From: Planctomycetaceae bacterium
GTDB taxonomy: Bacteria > Planctomycetota > Planctomycetia > Planctomycetales > Planctomycetaceae
Reading direction: 5' to 3'
DNA: 64,000 nt
Assembly (NCBI GenBank): GCA_020638955.1
Contig: JACKHO010000001.1
Span: 868,001-932,000 of the forward strand
The translations under genes were made by a program, and so were the position numbers. A model generated the notes under the pieces. The model searched no databases. It was not told the origin of the DNA and saw only the letters and a program-made list of their open reading frames with translations. Positions within the stretch are counted from its first letter, which is position 1, and the number at the start of each line of letters is the position of its first letter. Of this stretch, positions 1 to 8,615 are shown in pieces.

Positions 1-533
1 GTTTCCGGCTTGCCGGCTCTTTCGGACACAAGGCGTTGCAGTTCTGGCATTGAAGCCGTTTCGGGAAAGTCGCCTACGAAAACACCCATGACAAGTTTTT
101 GGCGATTCGGGAGCTGACTAATTGCCTTTCGGATCAACTCCATCACCTCACAACGTTCAAGCTGATTGAGTTCACTCCACGTACCTCCAATCTTGGTGTT
201 CCTGAGAAATCCACCGACCGCGTCGACCAGCCGATCTCTGGCATCCTGACGACGCAGACGGTCAGTCGCACGCCGAAATGCAATCGCGCAAAGAAACGGA
301 AGAAGTGGTTGCTCAGGATCGAAATCCTTCGCTTCGAGAATGCCGGTGATGACATCAGCCCAAACCTCTTCAAGATCTGCTGACTGCAATCCCGGAAACC
401 GCTCACGCAGCCACCCGCAGATTCCGAAACGCAGGTGATGGTGGATCAACTCGATCCCTTCCTTCACTTCGTCTTCGGAACCGTCAAGCAAAAGGCGGAC
501 GTATTCCTCATCAAACGGTTCACACACTATCAC
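1..533 (-). CDS. ECF-type sigma factor, 3' end cut by window edge
   Basis: The reading frame is open from 533 to the left edge (about 177 residues seen). The N-terminal half has the sigma region 2 pattern (acidic DLEEVWADVITGIL followed by AIAFRRATDRLRRQ), and further on LPNRQKLVMGVF looks like the start of region 4. This fits an extracytoplasmic-function sigma-70 factor that directs RNA polymerase to a small regulon. No ATG is available; the GTG at 531-533 is chosen because GGGAG (539-543) lies 5 nt upstream. It is in the same orientation as the Hma operon but 190 bp downstream, so co-transcription is uncertain. No anti-sigma gene is visible. Confidence 0.6.
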   Translation of the reverse strand, partial: MIVCEPFDEEYVRLLLDGSEDEVKEGIELIHHHLRFGICGWLRERFPGLQSADLEEVWADVITGILEAKDFDPEQPLLPFLCAIAFRRATDRLRRQDARDRLVDAVGGFLRNTKIGGTWSELNQLERCEVMELIRKAISQLPNRQKLVMGVFVGDFPETASMPELQRLVSERAGKPE

Positions 534-725
534 CTGCACTCCCAAACGCCTGTGAGATGATTCACTGCCCACAAATACTGGAATGGGTCTAAGGTTGGCG
601 ACGTCTCCCGCATCTCTTCGCCAAGATCAAACTCGCAGTGACCACCAAATCGAACCACACTTTCTTTCAAAAATTCAACTTTTTTTACATCAGTTCTTAG
701 GCACCCAACTTGGCCCCATTATCCA
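534..725. other. Intergenic gap, nothing recognised
   Basis: An AT-richer spacer between the DUF499 stop and the sigma factor start. No convincing hairpin or promoter was found by eye. Confidence 0.4.
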
Positions 726-3680
726 TCACCCTAACGTCACGTTGTCGTCAAGTCCCAGTTCCTTCAGGCCTGAACGTGCCTCATCAGCTTTGGATTGCCC
801 TTGCTCGCCTTCAGCGGGGACCTCAAACGATACTTTCAACCTCAGCCCATCACTTGACGCAAATCGGCTGAGCACTTTTGTATAAAAGTTCATCCATTTC
901 TGAGGCGGTACGGTTCCCTCCCAGCGAATCGCCTTTTGACTTGGTGGTAAATCATCACCTGGCCCTGACCCGCCTCCAGTCTTCTCTTGCGGCTTCACGA
1001 TCCGGACTTCGGCAATGGCCTCAAGACCCTCTGATTCGGCTTTTACGGTAAACAAGCCACCTTCATTGTCGCTGCTCGCCTTGTAGAGTCCGTCGGTTGT
1101 GATCTCGCCACCCGACGCAGTCCATTTTGCGGATGGGGTCGAACACGCTTCGCCGTACTGATCGACTCCCAAGCACGAAAACGATGCCTGCTCACCGGGC
1201 TTCAACGTAACGTCAGTGGGTCGGATCGTGATGCGATCCAATCTTGGTGGCTCACGGAGCTTCTGGGCGTCCTCTGCTTTGAGAATGAAAACATCCTCTG
1301 CAATCTCGACATCACCTTCAGCGAGACTCTCGTCGAAATGGAGAAGCTTGAACTGGCCGCTACTTTGTTTGACCGCGTATCCCAGTGTGCCGTGACTGAC
1401 GCCATCAGCGATCGTCCGCTTGATGGTGTCTGCATCGAGCAGCCGAGGAAGTTGTGGCGATGAATAGAAAGCATCACGGACTCCCTTTGTGGACCATTCC
1501 GTCAATGCGGGCGGCCAATACTTCAGCAACTTATTGGCACCCACACCTGAGGTGATTTCATCTGTCCGGCTCAACTCGTTGATATACAACTCAACAAGGT
1601 TGCTAGCCTGGCTCGACGTGATCTGGCCGAGGTCGATCTGTCGCAGTTTGTTGTCTTTGCCGAGCAGATAAAGATAGCGGTACGTTCGCCAGATGGCCTC
1701 TTTCATATCGGACTTAGCACGCCCGAGGTTCTTCTTCAGAAGACGCTCCTGACCTTCATCCAACTGTTTGCGCGTATCGGTGTCGTCTTCGATCGCCTCC
1801 CAGGCCAAAACATCGCGTGTGGCATCGTGGATCGCGTCGGAGGCATCTGGGACGGCAAACAGCAAGGCTGATTTGTAGGTCCGGCCAGATGTACCACACT
1901 CACGCACAATCGTTTCAAGCAACTTTTCAGTCGCACGATCTCCTACAAGATGATCCAGTCCCATCACAGCCAGTGTCAGGACGGGACGATTCGGGACATC
2001 GTTGCTGCGTTCAGGAAAGAATCGACGGTCGAGAGCTTTGGTTCCCTTACTGAAGAGATCCTGTGTGTCCTGCTTGATACGTTCGTTGATCTCTTTCCCT
2101 TGAACAGCACCACGGCGGGTGACCAGAATCTGATTCAGGTTGGGAGTCAGTCCAAAGCGGTAGTGGTTTTTATCCCAGTTGAGGTAATAACAACTTCCCA
2201 CCAATCCTTCGAGCACATTTTCGACGTCGACCATATTGAGGTCAGGGGTGCCCACAGCAGCCCGGATTTCCGGGAGTGTTGCAACCGCCTTCGATTGGCT
2301 CATGCCACCGTTCGACTCAAAGAAAATCGCCGAGGCAACTTTCCGGTGCAGGTTGGACTTCTTGATTGCGTCGGATGCTTCACGATCCAGGCGAACCGCA
2401 TGGGCATCCTTCTTTCCAGCAATATCCGTTGTGAGCGGAACTTCAAGTTCGTTGGAACCAAGTTGCTCGAACATGGCGGAACGGAAAATCGGGTCTTCCA
2501 GAGGAGCGGAACCAAGTGTAATCAACGGTTCACGCATCGCTTTGCGGTGTTCGTCCTGATACGCATGGGCCACCCACAACGCCAGCAAACGCAGAATGCC
2601 GCGTGTCCGTTGAAAGCGGGGCAGGCTCTGCCACTTCCGCTCAAAGACGGACAACACGGAGGGATGGAATGGATAACAGGTCTTGAACAGCTCGTGAGCC
2701 GTATCTGGGTCAATCCCGCTCAGCTCCTGGGCATGATCGACAGCCCAGTCGGCGTACGCAGTCGCCACTTTCTTAGCCTCGGTGTCAAACAAGTCCCATT
2801 CAAACAGTCTGCGCCGAATGATCTCGGCGATCTCGGCATCGGCCGACATCATGATCGCCTTACCCAGACGATCGAGTAGTTTCTTTAGTGATTGGAAATC
2901 CCGGACATCTTCGGGGGACATCTCCAGGTCTTCGGAAGCCGGAATCGACACACACACTACGACGTTGTTGTGAGCGCGGGCTTCTTCACACAGGCTTTGC
3001 AGAAAGACGAAGAACTGATCACGCATTTCCAGCTTGCGTGCCCGACTGATGTAGTTCATCAGCTCGTCAATGAGAATCAGAGCGGGCTCGCTCCCCAATA
3101 ACTTCTGCAACACATCGCCACCGGGAGCGATCCCTTTGGCGTCGTGCTCAGCAACAAGGTCGAAACCTTCCTGACCACGAAGTTGCCAGGCGATCTCGCC
3201 CCAAGGTGTCTTGCGAACAGGTTCTCCGTCCCCCCCTCGCCCCTGAATGGCGTCGAACTCTGTTCCTACAAAGACAGCCACGCGGGCTTTGGGCACTTGG
3301 GATATCTGCGCTTTGGCCAGAATCCGTTCGACACCCTTATAGGATTTCGCTTTGTCTCCGCAGGTCGCCAGATGCCAAAGCGTCGTCAGCGAGTGGGTTT
3401 TCCCACCGCCGAACTGAGTCGCCATGTTGAAGACAGCCGAGGTCTCAACCTGAACCCCGGATAGTCTGCGCACAACCTGTGATGACAGGTCCAAAAGGCT
3501 GCCCGTCAGGAATGTTCGCTCGAAGAACCTGGCAGGTTCGATGTAGTCGGGCGACACGTTGTCGCGCTTCTGCCGAATGTGATCCAGGTGGACGGCAAAC
3601 TCAGAGGCGTCCATCGGTCGATTCTCCCGCAAGTCTTCGCGGGGGGTGACAACTTGATACCAGGGTTTCAGCTTACTCAT
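726..3680 (-). CDS. DUF499 family ATPase (Hma-type defence ATPase)
   Basis: A 984-aa protein beginning with the DUF499 signature (PWYQVVTPREDLRENR). P-loop FGGGKTHS lies at residues 90-97 and a Walker B-like ALILIDEL near residue 200. The body is a long helical ATPase region. Around residues 830-910 there is an Ig-like (Big_2-type) stretch with WTASGGEITTDGLYKA. DUF499 proteins occur next to DUF1156 methylases and SNF2-type helicases in Hma-type defence loci, as here. It is the last gene of the minus-strand operon; the upstream nuclease gene ends 3 bp before this start, and AAGGA lies 6 nt before the ATG. The ATPase role in phage exclusion is inferred from the family and context. Confidence 0.85.
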   Translation of the reverse strand: MSKLKPWYQVVTPREDLRENRPMDASEFAVHLDHIRQKRDNVSPDYIEPARFFERTFLTGSLLDLSSQVVRRLSGVQVETSAVFNMATQFGGGKTHSLTTLWHLATCGDKAKSYKGVERILAKAQISQVPKARVAVFVGTEFDAIQGRGGDGEPVRKTPWGEIAWQLRGQEGFDLVAEHDAKGIAPGGDVLQKLLGSEPALILIDELMNYISRARKLEMRDQFFVFLQSLCEEARAHNNVVVCVSIPASEDLEMSPEDVRDFQSLKKLLDRLGKAIMMSADAEIAEIIRRRLFEWDLFDTEAKKVATAYADWAVDHAQELSGIDPDTAHELFKTCYPFHPSVLSVFERKWQSLPRFQRTRGILRLLALWVAHAYQDEHRKAMREPLITLGSAPLEDPIFRSAMFEQLGSNELEVPLTTDIAGKKDAHAVRLDREASDAIKKSNLHRKVASAIFFESNGGMSQSKAVATLPEIRAAVGTPDLNMVDVENVLEGLVGSCYYLNWDKNHYRFGLTPNLNQILVTRRGAVQGKEINERIKQDTQDLFSKGTKALDRRFFPERSNDVPNRPVLTLAVMGLDHLVGDRATEKLLETIVRECGTSGRTYKSALLFAVPDASDAIHDATRDVLAWEAIEDDTDTRKQLDEGQERLLKKNLGRAKSDMKEAIWRTYRYLYLLGKDNKLRQIDLGQITSSQASNLVELYINELSRTDEITSGVGANKLLKYWPPALTEWSTKGVRDAFYSSPQLPRLLDADTIKRTIADGVSHGTLGYAVKQSSGQFKLLHFDESLAEGDVEIAEDVFILKAEDAQKLREPPRLDRITIRPTDVTLKPGEQASFSCLGVDQYGEACSTPSAKWTASGGEITTDGLYKASSDNEGGLFTVKAESEGLEAIAEVRIVKPQEKTGGGSGPGDDLPPSQKAIRWEGTVPPQKWMNFYTKVLSRFASSDGLRLKVSFEVPAEGEQGQSKADEARSGLKELGLDDNVTLG

Positions 3681-3683
3681 TTT

Positions 3684-4622
3684 TTATCCTTCAACGCTTC
3701 CATTATTGAAAGCAGCTGTCATGTAAGATTCATACCAACCGTCTAGCGGTTTTTGGAAACCGGCGACAAAATCGCTCCAGCTCAGAAACCGGTAGTCGTG
3801 TTCCGCCACATTGATTGTGGAAAGAAAACTGTCGGAGCTACTACGACAGTTATTCGGTGCCAGATTGATCAGTGAAAGACTTCGCCCAAGTTTGGAAGCA
3901 AGCAAGTTCCCAAATACCCAGTTCCGAGTGAGTTCGTAGAATCCTTTCTCGCGGACTTCGTTGAGTGGAACTGAAAACAAATGCTCTCGGTTCTTCGTGT
4001 AGCGGTCCCAATGAGATTCAGGATTTGTCTTGTTGACGTCATTCGGCGAACCGTATTTCACTTCCACGACATAGACCGATGCATCCGAGACAACGATGAC
4101 GTCGGGCTCACTAAGAGACCTCGGATTCTCACCCAGTTCGTTTTCCAGTATTGAAACGATCTCCTTGCGAATCGCTTCGTCACCTTTAGGCAACTCAGTT
4201 CCCCAAAGCAGTAAGCGATATTGGTCATTGCTGCTACCATCTAAAGCCTGCAACACTTCTTTTCTTTGGTTCAGATAGTAGAAAGTCACCCAGGTCAGTG
4301 CGTCTTCCGAGCGTGAGAATGCAATTTTCAGTTTCTTGTTGGCTCGGTTGCGGACGTTGAGTGCGTTGTCGAGGACGTAGGGCAAATCACTGCGTAGTCC
4401 AAACGGTTCGGCTGGGACGTTCAGCAGGTAGTCTTGAAAGATTGCCTTTCGATCACGTTCTAGCGTGGCGTTTGAATATCCGACTCGACAATTCAGATTC
4501 GGACACTGGTAGTTGCAATCGTCGTAACAGCTAGCCGATTTTGGTTTCTCAACTTGCGTCACCTTCGGAGAAATCAAAAATCCGCATAGTCTGCATTTCA
4601 TTGGTTCATATTGCACTGTCAC
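3684..4622 (-). CDS. Zinc-ribbon PD-(D/E)XK nuclease-like protein embedded in the Hma operon
   Basis: 312 aa. The N-terminus carries CRLCGF, then a Cys cluster (CYDDCNYQCPNLNCRVGY) that could bind zinc. The central part has a restriction-endonuclease-like core, DVIVVSDASVYVVEVKYG: an acidic residue on one strand, then E-x-K on the next. This is the usual PD-(D/E)XK arrangement; the match is by motif only. It lies between the HEPN-like gene and DUF499 and is probably co-transcribed with both. The GTG at 4622 is the longest start; the ATG at 4601, just before the CxxC motif, is an alternative. A DNA-cleaving accessory to Hma is an inference. Confidence 0.6.
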   Translation of the reverse strand: MTVQYEPMKCRLCGFLISPKVTQVEKPKSASCYDDCNYQCPNLNCRVGYSNATLERDRKAIFQDYLLNVPAEPFGLRSDLPYVLDNALNVRNRANKKLKIAFSRSEDALTWVTFYYLNQRKEVLQALDGSSNDQYRLLLWGTELPKGDEAIRKEIVSILENELGENPRSLSEPDVIVVSDASVYVVEVKYGSPNDVNKTNPESHWDRYTKNREHLFSVPLNEVREKGFYELTRNWVFGNLLASKLGRSLSLINLAPNNCRSSSDSFLSTINVAEHDYRFLSWSDFVAGFQKPLDGWYESYMTAAFNNGSVEG

Positions 4623-4683
4623 AGATTACGTCTCTCCATTTTGCCTCTGTTTCATAGGAATCGCTCCATGCTTATTGCACGCT

Positions 4684-5472
4684 TTACGGAGCGATGTGAT
4701 CAACGATTGCATTCAAAGCTCCAAGCGAAAGCATTGCCTGTGCCTCTCCACACGGTGAAGAAGCACGTATTTCAGCTTTTGGATGAATAAAGTTGCGATA
4801 GTCACGAATCACTTTATGAATCGTTTCTTTACCATCCGGCGGCAGTTCACCGATGTCGACGGCGACATCAATCAAGTTTTCCAACGTATAACGATGCCTT
4901 GAAGAGTCCTTTGTGATATCCCGAACGGGGCCCCCAGTCTTGGTGTGGGGGGCAACAGGGCTCGCCATCACTTTTCCGATGGTTGTCGCATCTCGCGTCA
5001 AAATGTCGTAGAGAATCGCTTCAAGAATACTTCCCGACATTACGACCACGCTTTTCCACGATCCATCTGGGAAGAGCTTCGTTTCCAACTCTTTGTAATC
5101 ACGTTGAATGATGTCACGCAGGTCAGTGTTATTCAGAAAGCTGAAATCTCTATCTTGGACATGGGTTCCCGCACCTGCATACTGATCAAGCAATGTGGAA
5201 ATCCTTGTAACAACTTCAACCGGTTTGCTTCCGTCTCCTCTTGATGAGGCGTTCGCCCAAAATCGAAGTTGTGTTCTGAGCAGGACGAAGTCGTGTCTGG
5301 CGATCGGAAGAAAATCTCTGGGGTCCAATCGGTCCAACTCTTCCGCGAGACCGGTAAGAGCTTGACCCAAATCCGGTACGTCGATTTTATGCGTAACCGT
5401 GACACCAGATGCAATTTGTGTAGCTTGCGCCTGTTGAATCGAGACGATAAGTTGTTTCAGATATTCAATCAC
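4684..5472 (-). CDS. HEPN-like protein embedded in the Hma operon
   Basis: 262 aa, mostly helical, no signal peptide. Near the C-terminus it has VIRDYRNFIHP, which resembles the R-x(4-6)-H motif of HEPN ribonucleases (R-DYRNFI-H). It is preceded by the helix VVVMSGSILEAILYDIL, typical of HEPN/Abi-like folds. Start is the GTG at 5472 with GAGAGGA about 9 nt upstream. It sits 25 bp after the DUF1156 methylase gene in the same operon. A toxic RNase triggered on infection is possible, but the fold assignment rests on one motif and the helical pattern. A non-catalytic HEPN or another abortive-infection protein is equally possible. Confidence 0.45.
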   Translation of the reverse strand: MIEYLKQLIVSIQQAQATQIASGVTVTHKIDVPDLGQALTGLAEELDRLDPRDFLPIARHDFVLLRTQLRFWANASSRGDGSKPVEVVTRISTLLDQYAGAGTHVQDRDFSFLNNTDLRDIIQRDYKELETKLFPDGSWKSVVVMSGSILEAILYDILTRDATTIGKVMASPVAPHTKTGGPVRDITKDSSRHRYTLENLIDVAVDIGELPPDGKETIHKVIRDYRNFIHPKAEIRASSPCGEAQAMLSLGALNAIVDHIAP

Positions 5473-5496
5473 GCGATTTGTTCCTCTCTACAAGCG

Positions 5497-8400
5497 TCAT
5501 AGACCTAATCCTTTCTTCCTGGCCAGCACGCCATCGACCCAGCGTTTTTCGTCGGTTTCTTTGGGGTAGAGGGCGGAGAGGGATTGGGCGAGTTTCCAGA
5601 AGCGGGCGTCGTTGCCGGCTCCGTCATCGACCAGGAATCGACGCAGGGCTTCACCGCGACCGCTGGCAAACAGGATCATTGATTGATGGACGCGGTCGAG
5701 TACAGTCTCGCCAGCCTGGGGTTTGAGTTCGCCAGCGATGGTTTCTTCGGCTTCAGCTTCGATTTCGTCGAGGGCCTTGAACAGGTCGAGTTGTTTCGCC
5801 TTTGCCTTTTTCTTCTTTCCGCGCGGGGTGGTCGTGGCTTCGTCTTTGCCGAACAAGTGGCGGGTGCGTTCGCTGACAGGGAGCAGGCGGGCTTTGTCGC
5901 CGCTCACTTCGACGATCGAATCGCTCTGTTCCAGGTGAACTCCCAGCCCCTGGGCGATTTTGCGGGCGGCATCGTATTCGAGGGTGTAGCCCTTGCTAGC
6001 AACCACTTTCTCATCGCTGTCGCTGCTGCTTTTGGAATCGCTGCCATTAGTTTCCATGCCACCGAGTGTCCACAGCCACATCGCGGTCAGACGGGCATCC
6101 GGTTCCAGACCGGCTGCGTCGGCGTCCTTGAAGATCATCGACAACGCTTCGGTCGAAACGGTTGCCCAGACCTGTTCCAGGTATTCTCGCAACGGCACCG
6201 CTTCTCCGCTCGCCTTTTCGACCCGGCTGTACCGGCTGAAGATTTCGAGGGCTGGCCCCAGACAGGCAAAGATCGCATCTGCTCCCACAACCCCTTCGGC
6301 TGCCAGTCGCGGAATCCATTCGTGAATACGTTTAGGGAGTTCGGAAAGGACGTCACGCCATTCGCCGGTTTCCTCTCGCATGGTTCCGTCTTCATTCTCA
6401 CGCGGACGCACTACAAGGTGGACCGATGAAGCCAATGCGGCAGAGTTCATCGCCCGCAACCGGGAACCCATTTCGGTGTCGATCGGCCAGGAAGCTGTCA
6501 TCGTCCACCCAGCATCGACCATCGCTTGAAGCTGCGCTTCCCAACCGGCTGTTGACTTGTGCGCAAATACGATGCAGCCGATCCCATTCGGTGCCAAAAC
6601 ACGACAGCCTTCCGCCATTGCTGTCTGCATTCGTGACTCAAACCATGCACCGTTCTTTTCGGGATAGCGAACAGAATCCCAGCCTGCCATCTCGCAGATT
6701 TCGTTTTCTTTTGGGGAAAGTTCCTCTTTGAAGAGATCCGGCATCAAATCGCCAAGCGTACGCTTGAACCACACGTAGAAGAAATCCGAGAGGTCGGCGT
6801 ATGGGACCGCGTTGTAGTAAGGAGGGTCAGAAAAGAAGCACTGAGCGGCGTCAGTGGGAAGAGGGTGATTGTCAGCAGATGCCTGAGTTGCGTTTCCTAC
6901 CGCCCCCGCTGCTAACGACTCTTGCGATAAGAACCTGAATCCCCAATCAATGGCACCATCAATGTTTCCAGAACCATTACCCATCGGAGCCAGTTCAACA
7001 AAATCCCACATCATCGGGAGAGCTTGACGACCAAAGGTATGGCCGATGTACTGCCCTCTGGTATTCCACGTGCATAATGAAGAATTGTAATCAGCTTGCT
7101 TTCCGATTAGTAAACTTAGTGATGCTACAACTGCTTCCGCTAAGCCTACATCGTCTCCGTTCCGTATCTCCTCCCCAGCTGTACGGGTAAGGCGAACGAG
7201 AGACGTCAACGCCAATAACTGCCGGGGGGTAAACAGCGCCCCCCACGTGCCGCAACCGTAGATCGGAGCGTTGAATACTCCGCTCATTACAGGCAAATGT
7301 TCATTCGGCACAAGGCTCAGTTCCTCAGAATGCTGGGCGATTCGATTTTGCAACTCGATTGCCGATTGTGCAGCTCGCTCAAAATCGAGCGATGTTGGAA
7401 GCCGATAGAATCGCCCTTGTTGATTCGGTCGAGTCGTGACAACCGCAAACATGCGGGCATCACTCGCCCCTCCCTGTCTCTCTTTCATTTGCCGTCGCAC
7501 AGAGGCCACCGGAGTGGTGAAACCTGTAACCGGGCAGGTCGCACTTCCTCTCGCGACCGTACCGTTTTCAACTTCCCGCTCAGATTTCGGCGTGAAAATC
7601 TCCAGTAGCGGTCGCATTACCGTCAGTTTCTTTTCATTGGAGTATGTAACCTCAACAGTTTCGCAAATGACATTTCCCGACTTGTCTCGTTGCCAACGGA
7701 GAGCTTTGCGACCGTTTGCTTTTTTGCTGAGCCACAACGATCGCATCAGAGGAACTTCGATCGGAATCCCACCCTGACCGGGATCTTCTGAGAGAATCGT
7801 GCGCGCCCAGAGGTAAGCAATCGGCGTCGCACCATCTTCATCAGCTGGGTAATACTGCCCCAGTTCTTCTTGAGCCCGTTCCTTGATCCACTGCCCCCAC
7901 TTGTGGACTTCATCAGCCAGCTTCTGTCCGTACTTGGGGATGTATTCCAGCACGACTTTGTTCAGCAGCACCGGAATCGGATTCAGATCACTGGCAAACG
8001 CATCGCCGCCAACTCGCAAGGCTTCCAGTGGAATCGAACCGCCCCCGGCAAACGGGTCGACCACCAGCGGTCGCGTTCCCGGTACACCGCCCAGGGCTTC
8101 GTGAGCTGCCTGCGTGAGTGCCCGGCTCGTTTCCAGATAGGCGGGGACCGTGCTGTTGTCCCAGTTGGCAAAGTCGGCAATAAAATCGAGCAACGCCCCC
8201 TGCAACACCTGCTGATGAACAGTATCGGTCGGATCAAGCGGCAACCGATCCTTTTCAGACTGAAGCAGCCCCTCCCAACGCCCCCGACTCTCCGTCGAAA
8301 CAGTCGCTTGCAGTTGACGTCCCTCCTCGGTGATTTTTGCGGGGAACATGCGATGGGCAAACGCCATGAGCTGCGTCGCTGCCGCTTCCCGAAACGCTGG

Positions 8401-8595
8401 GGGACAAAGTTCATCAGCCGGATCGGGCCACAACGAAGCACAAATCACCGCCCGACAAGCCGCCAACGGCCGCCGCGCCCACCAGATGTGCAACGTCGAA
8501 ATATGCCCATGCCGAATCGACTTCTCCCGCCGCGCATGCGCCGAGATACGAGCAATCGGAAGATCAACTTCAATGAGCCGTTTGGGGTATTTCAT
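5497..8595 (-). CDS. DUF1156 DNA methyltransferase (Hma methylase)
   Basis: About 1032 aa. The N-terminus matches DUF1156 (RLIEVDLPIARISAHAR, then HISTLHIWWARRPLAA). Motif I is DPFAGGGSIPLEALR near residue 180 and the catalytic motif IV is DPPYYNAVPYADL near residue 610, indicating an amino-methyltransferase acting on adenine N6 or cytosine N4. This is the expected self-modification subunit of an Hma-type system. The C-terminal 250 residues are charged, with a Lys-rich stretch. The ATG at 8595 is preferred; a GTG at 8634 in the same frame would overlap the upstream gene by 19 bp. Neither has a clear ribosome-binding site. Confidence 0.85.
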   Translation of the reverse strand: MKYPKRLIEVDLPIARISAHARREKSIRHGHISTLHIWWARRPLAACRAVICASLWPDPADELCPPAFREAAATQLMAFAHRMFPAKITEEGRQLQATVSTESRGRWEGLLQSEKDRLPLDPTDTVHQQVLQGALLDFIADFANWDNSTVPAYLETSRALTQAAHEALGGVPGTRPLVVDPFAGGGSIPLEALRVGGDAFASDLNPIPVLLNKVVLEYIPKYGQKLADEVHKWGQWIKERAQEELGQYYPADEDGATPIAYLWARTILSEDPGQGGIPIEVPLMRSLWLSKKANGRKALRWQRDKSGNVICETVEVTYSNEKKLTVMRPLLEIFTPKSEREVENGTVARGSATCPVTGFTTPVASVRRQMKERQGGASDARMFAVVTTRPNQQGRFYRLPTSLDFERAAQSAIELQNRIAQHSEELSLVPNEHLPVMSGVFNAPIYGCGTWGALFTPRQLLALTSLVRLTRTAGEEIRNGDDVGLAEAVVASLSLLIGKQADYNSSLCTWNTRGQYIGHTFGRQALPMMWDFVELAPMGNGSGNIDGAIDWGFRFLSQESLAAGAVGNATQASADNHPLPTDAAQCFFSDPPYYNAVPYADLSDFFYVWFKRTLGDLMPDLFKEELSPKENEICEMAGWDSVRYPEKNGAWFESRMQTAMAEGCRVLAPNGIGCIVFAHKSTAGWEAQLQAMVDAGWTMTASWPIDTEMGSRLRAMNSAALASSVHLVVRPRENEDGTMREETGEWRDVLSELPKRIHEWIPRLAAEGVVGADAIFACLGPALEIFSRYSRVEKASGEAVPLREYLEQVWATVSTEALSMIFKDADAAGLEPDARLTAMWLWTLGGMETNGSDSKSSSDSDEKVVASKGYTLEYDAARKIAQGLGVHLEQSDSIVEVSGDKARLLPVSERTRHLFGKDEATTTPRGKKKKAKAKQLDLFKALDEIEAEAEETIAGELKPQAGETVLDRVHQSMILFASGRGEALRRFLVDDGAGNDARFWKLAQSLSALYPKETDEKRWVDGVLARKKGLGL

Positions 8596-8615
8596 AGTAG
8601 GGTTGTTCGTTCGAC

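Noticed and set aside
99..383. Plus-strand open frame at the left edge
   Set aside because: It is antisense to the partial sigma factor, which has recognisable sigma regions.
1950..2879. Open frame of 309 codons on the plus strand within the DUF499 gene
   Set aside because: Antisense shadow of a clear family gene; no recognisable domain or ribosome-binding site.
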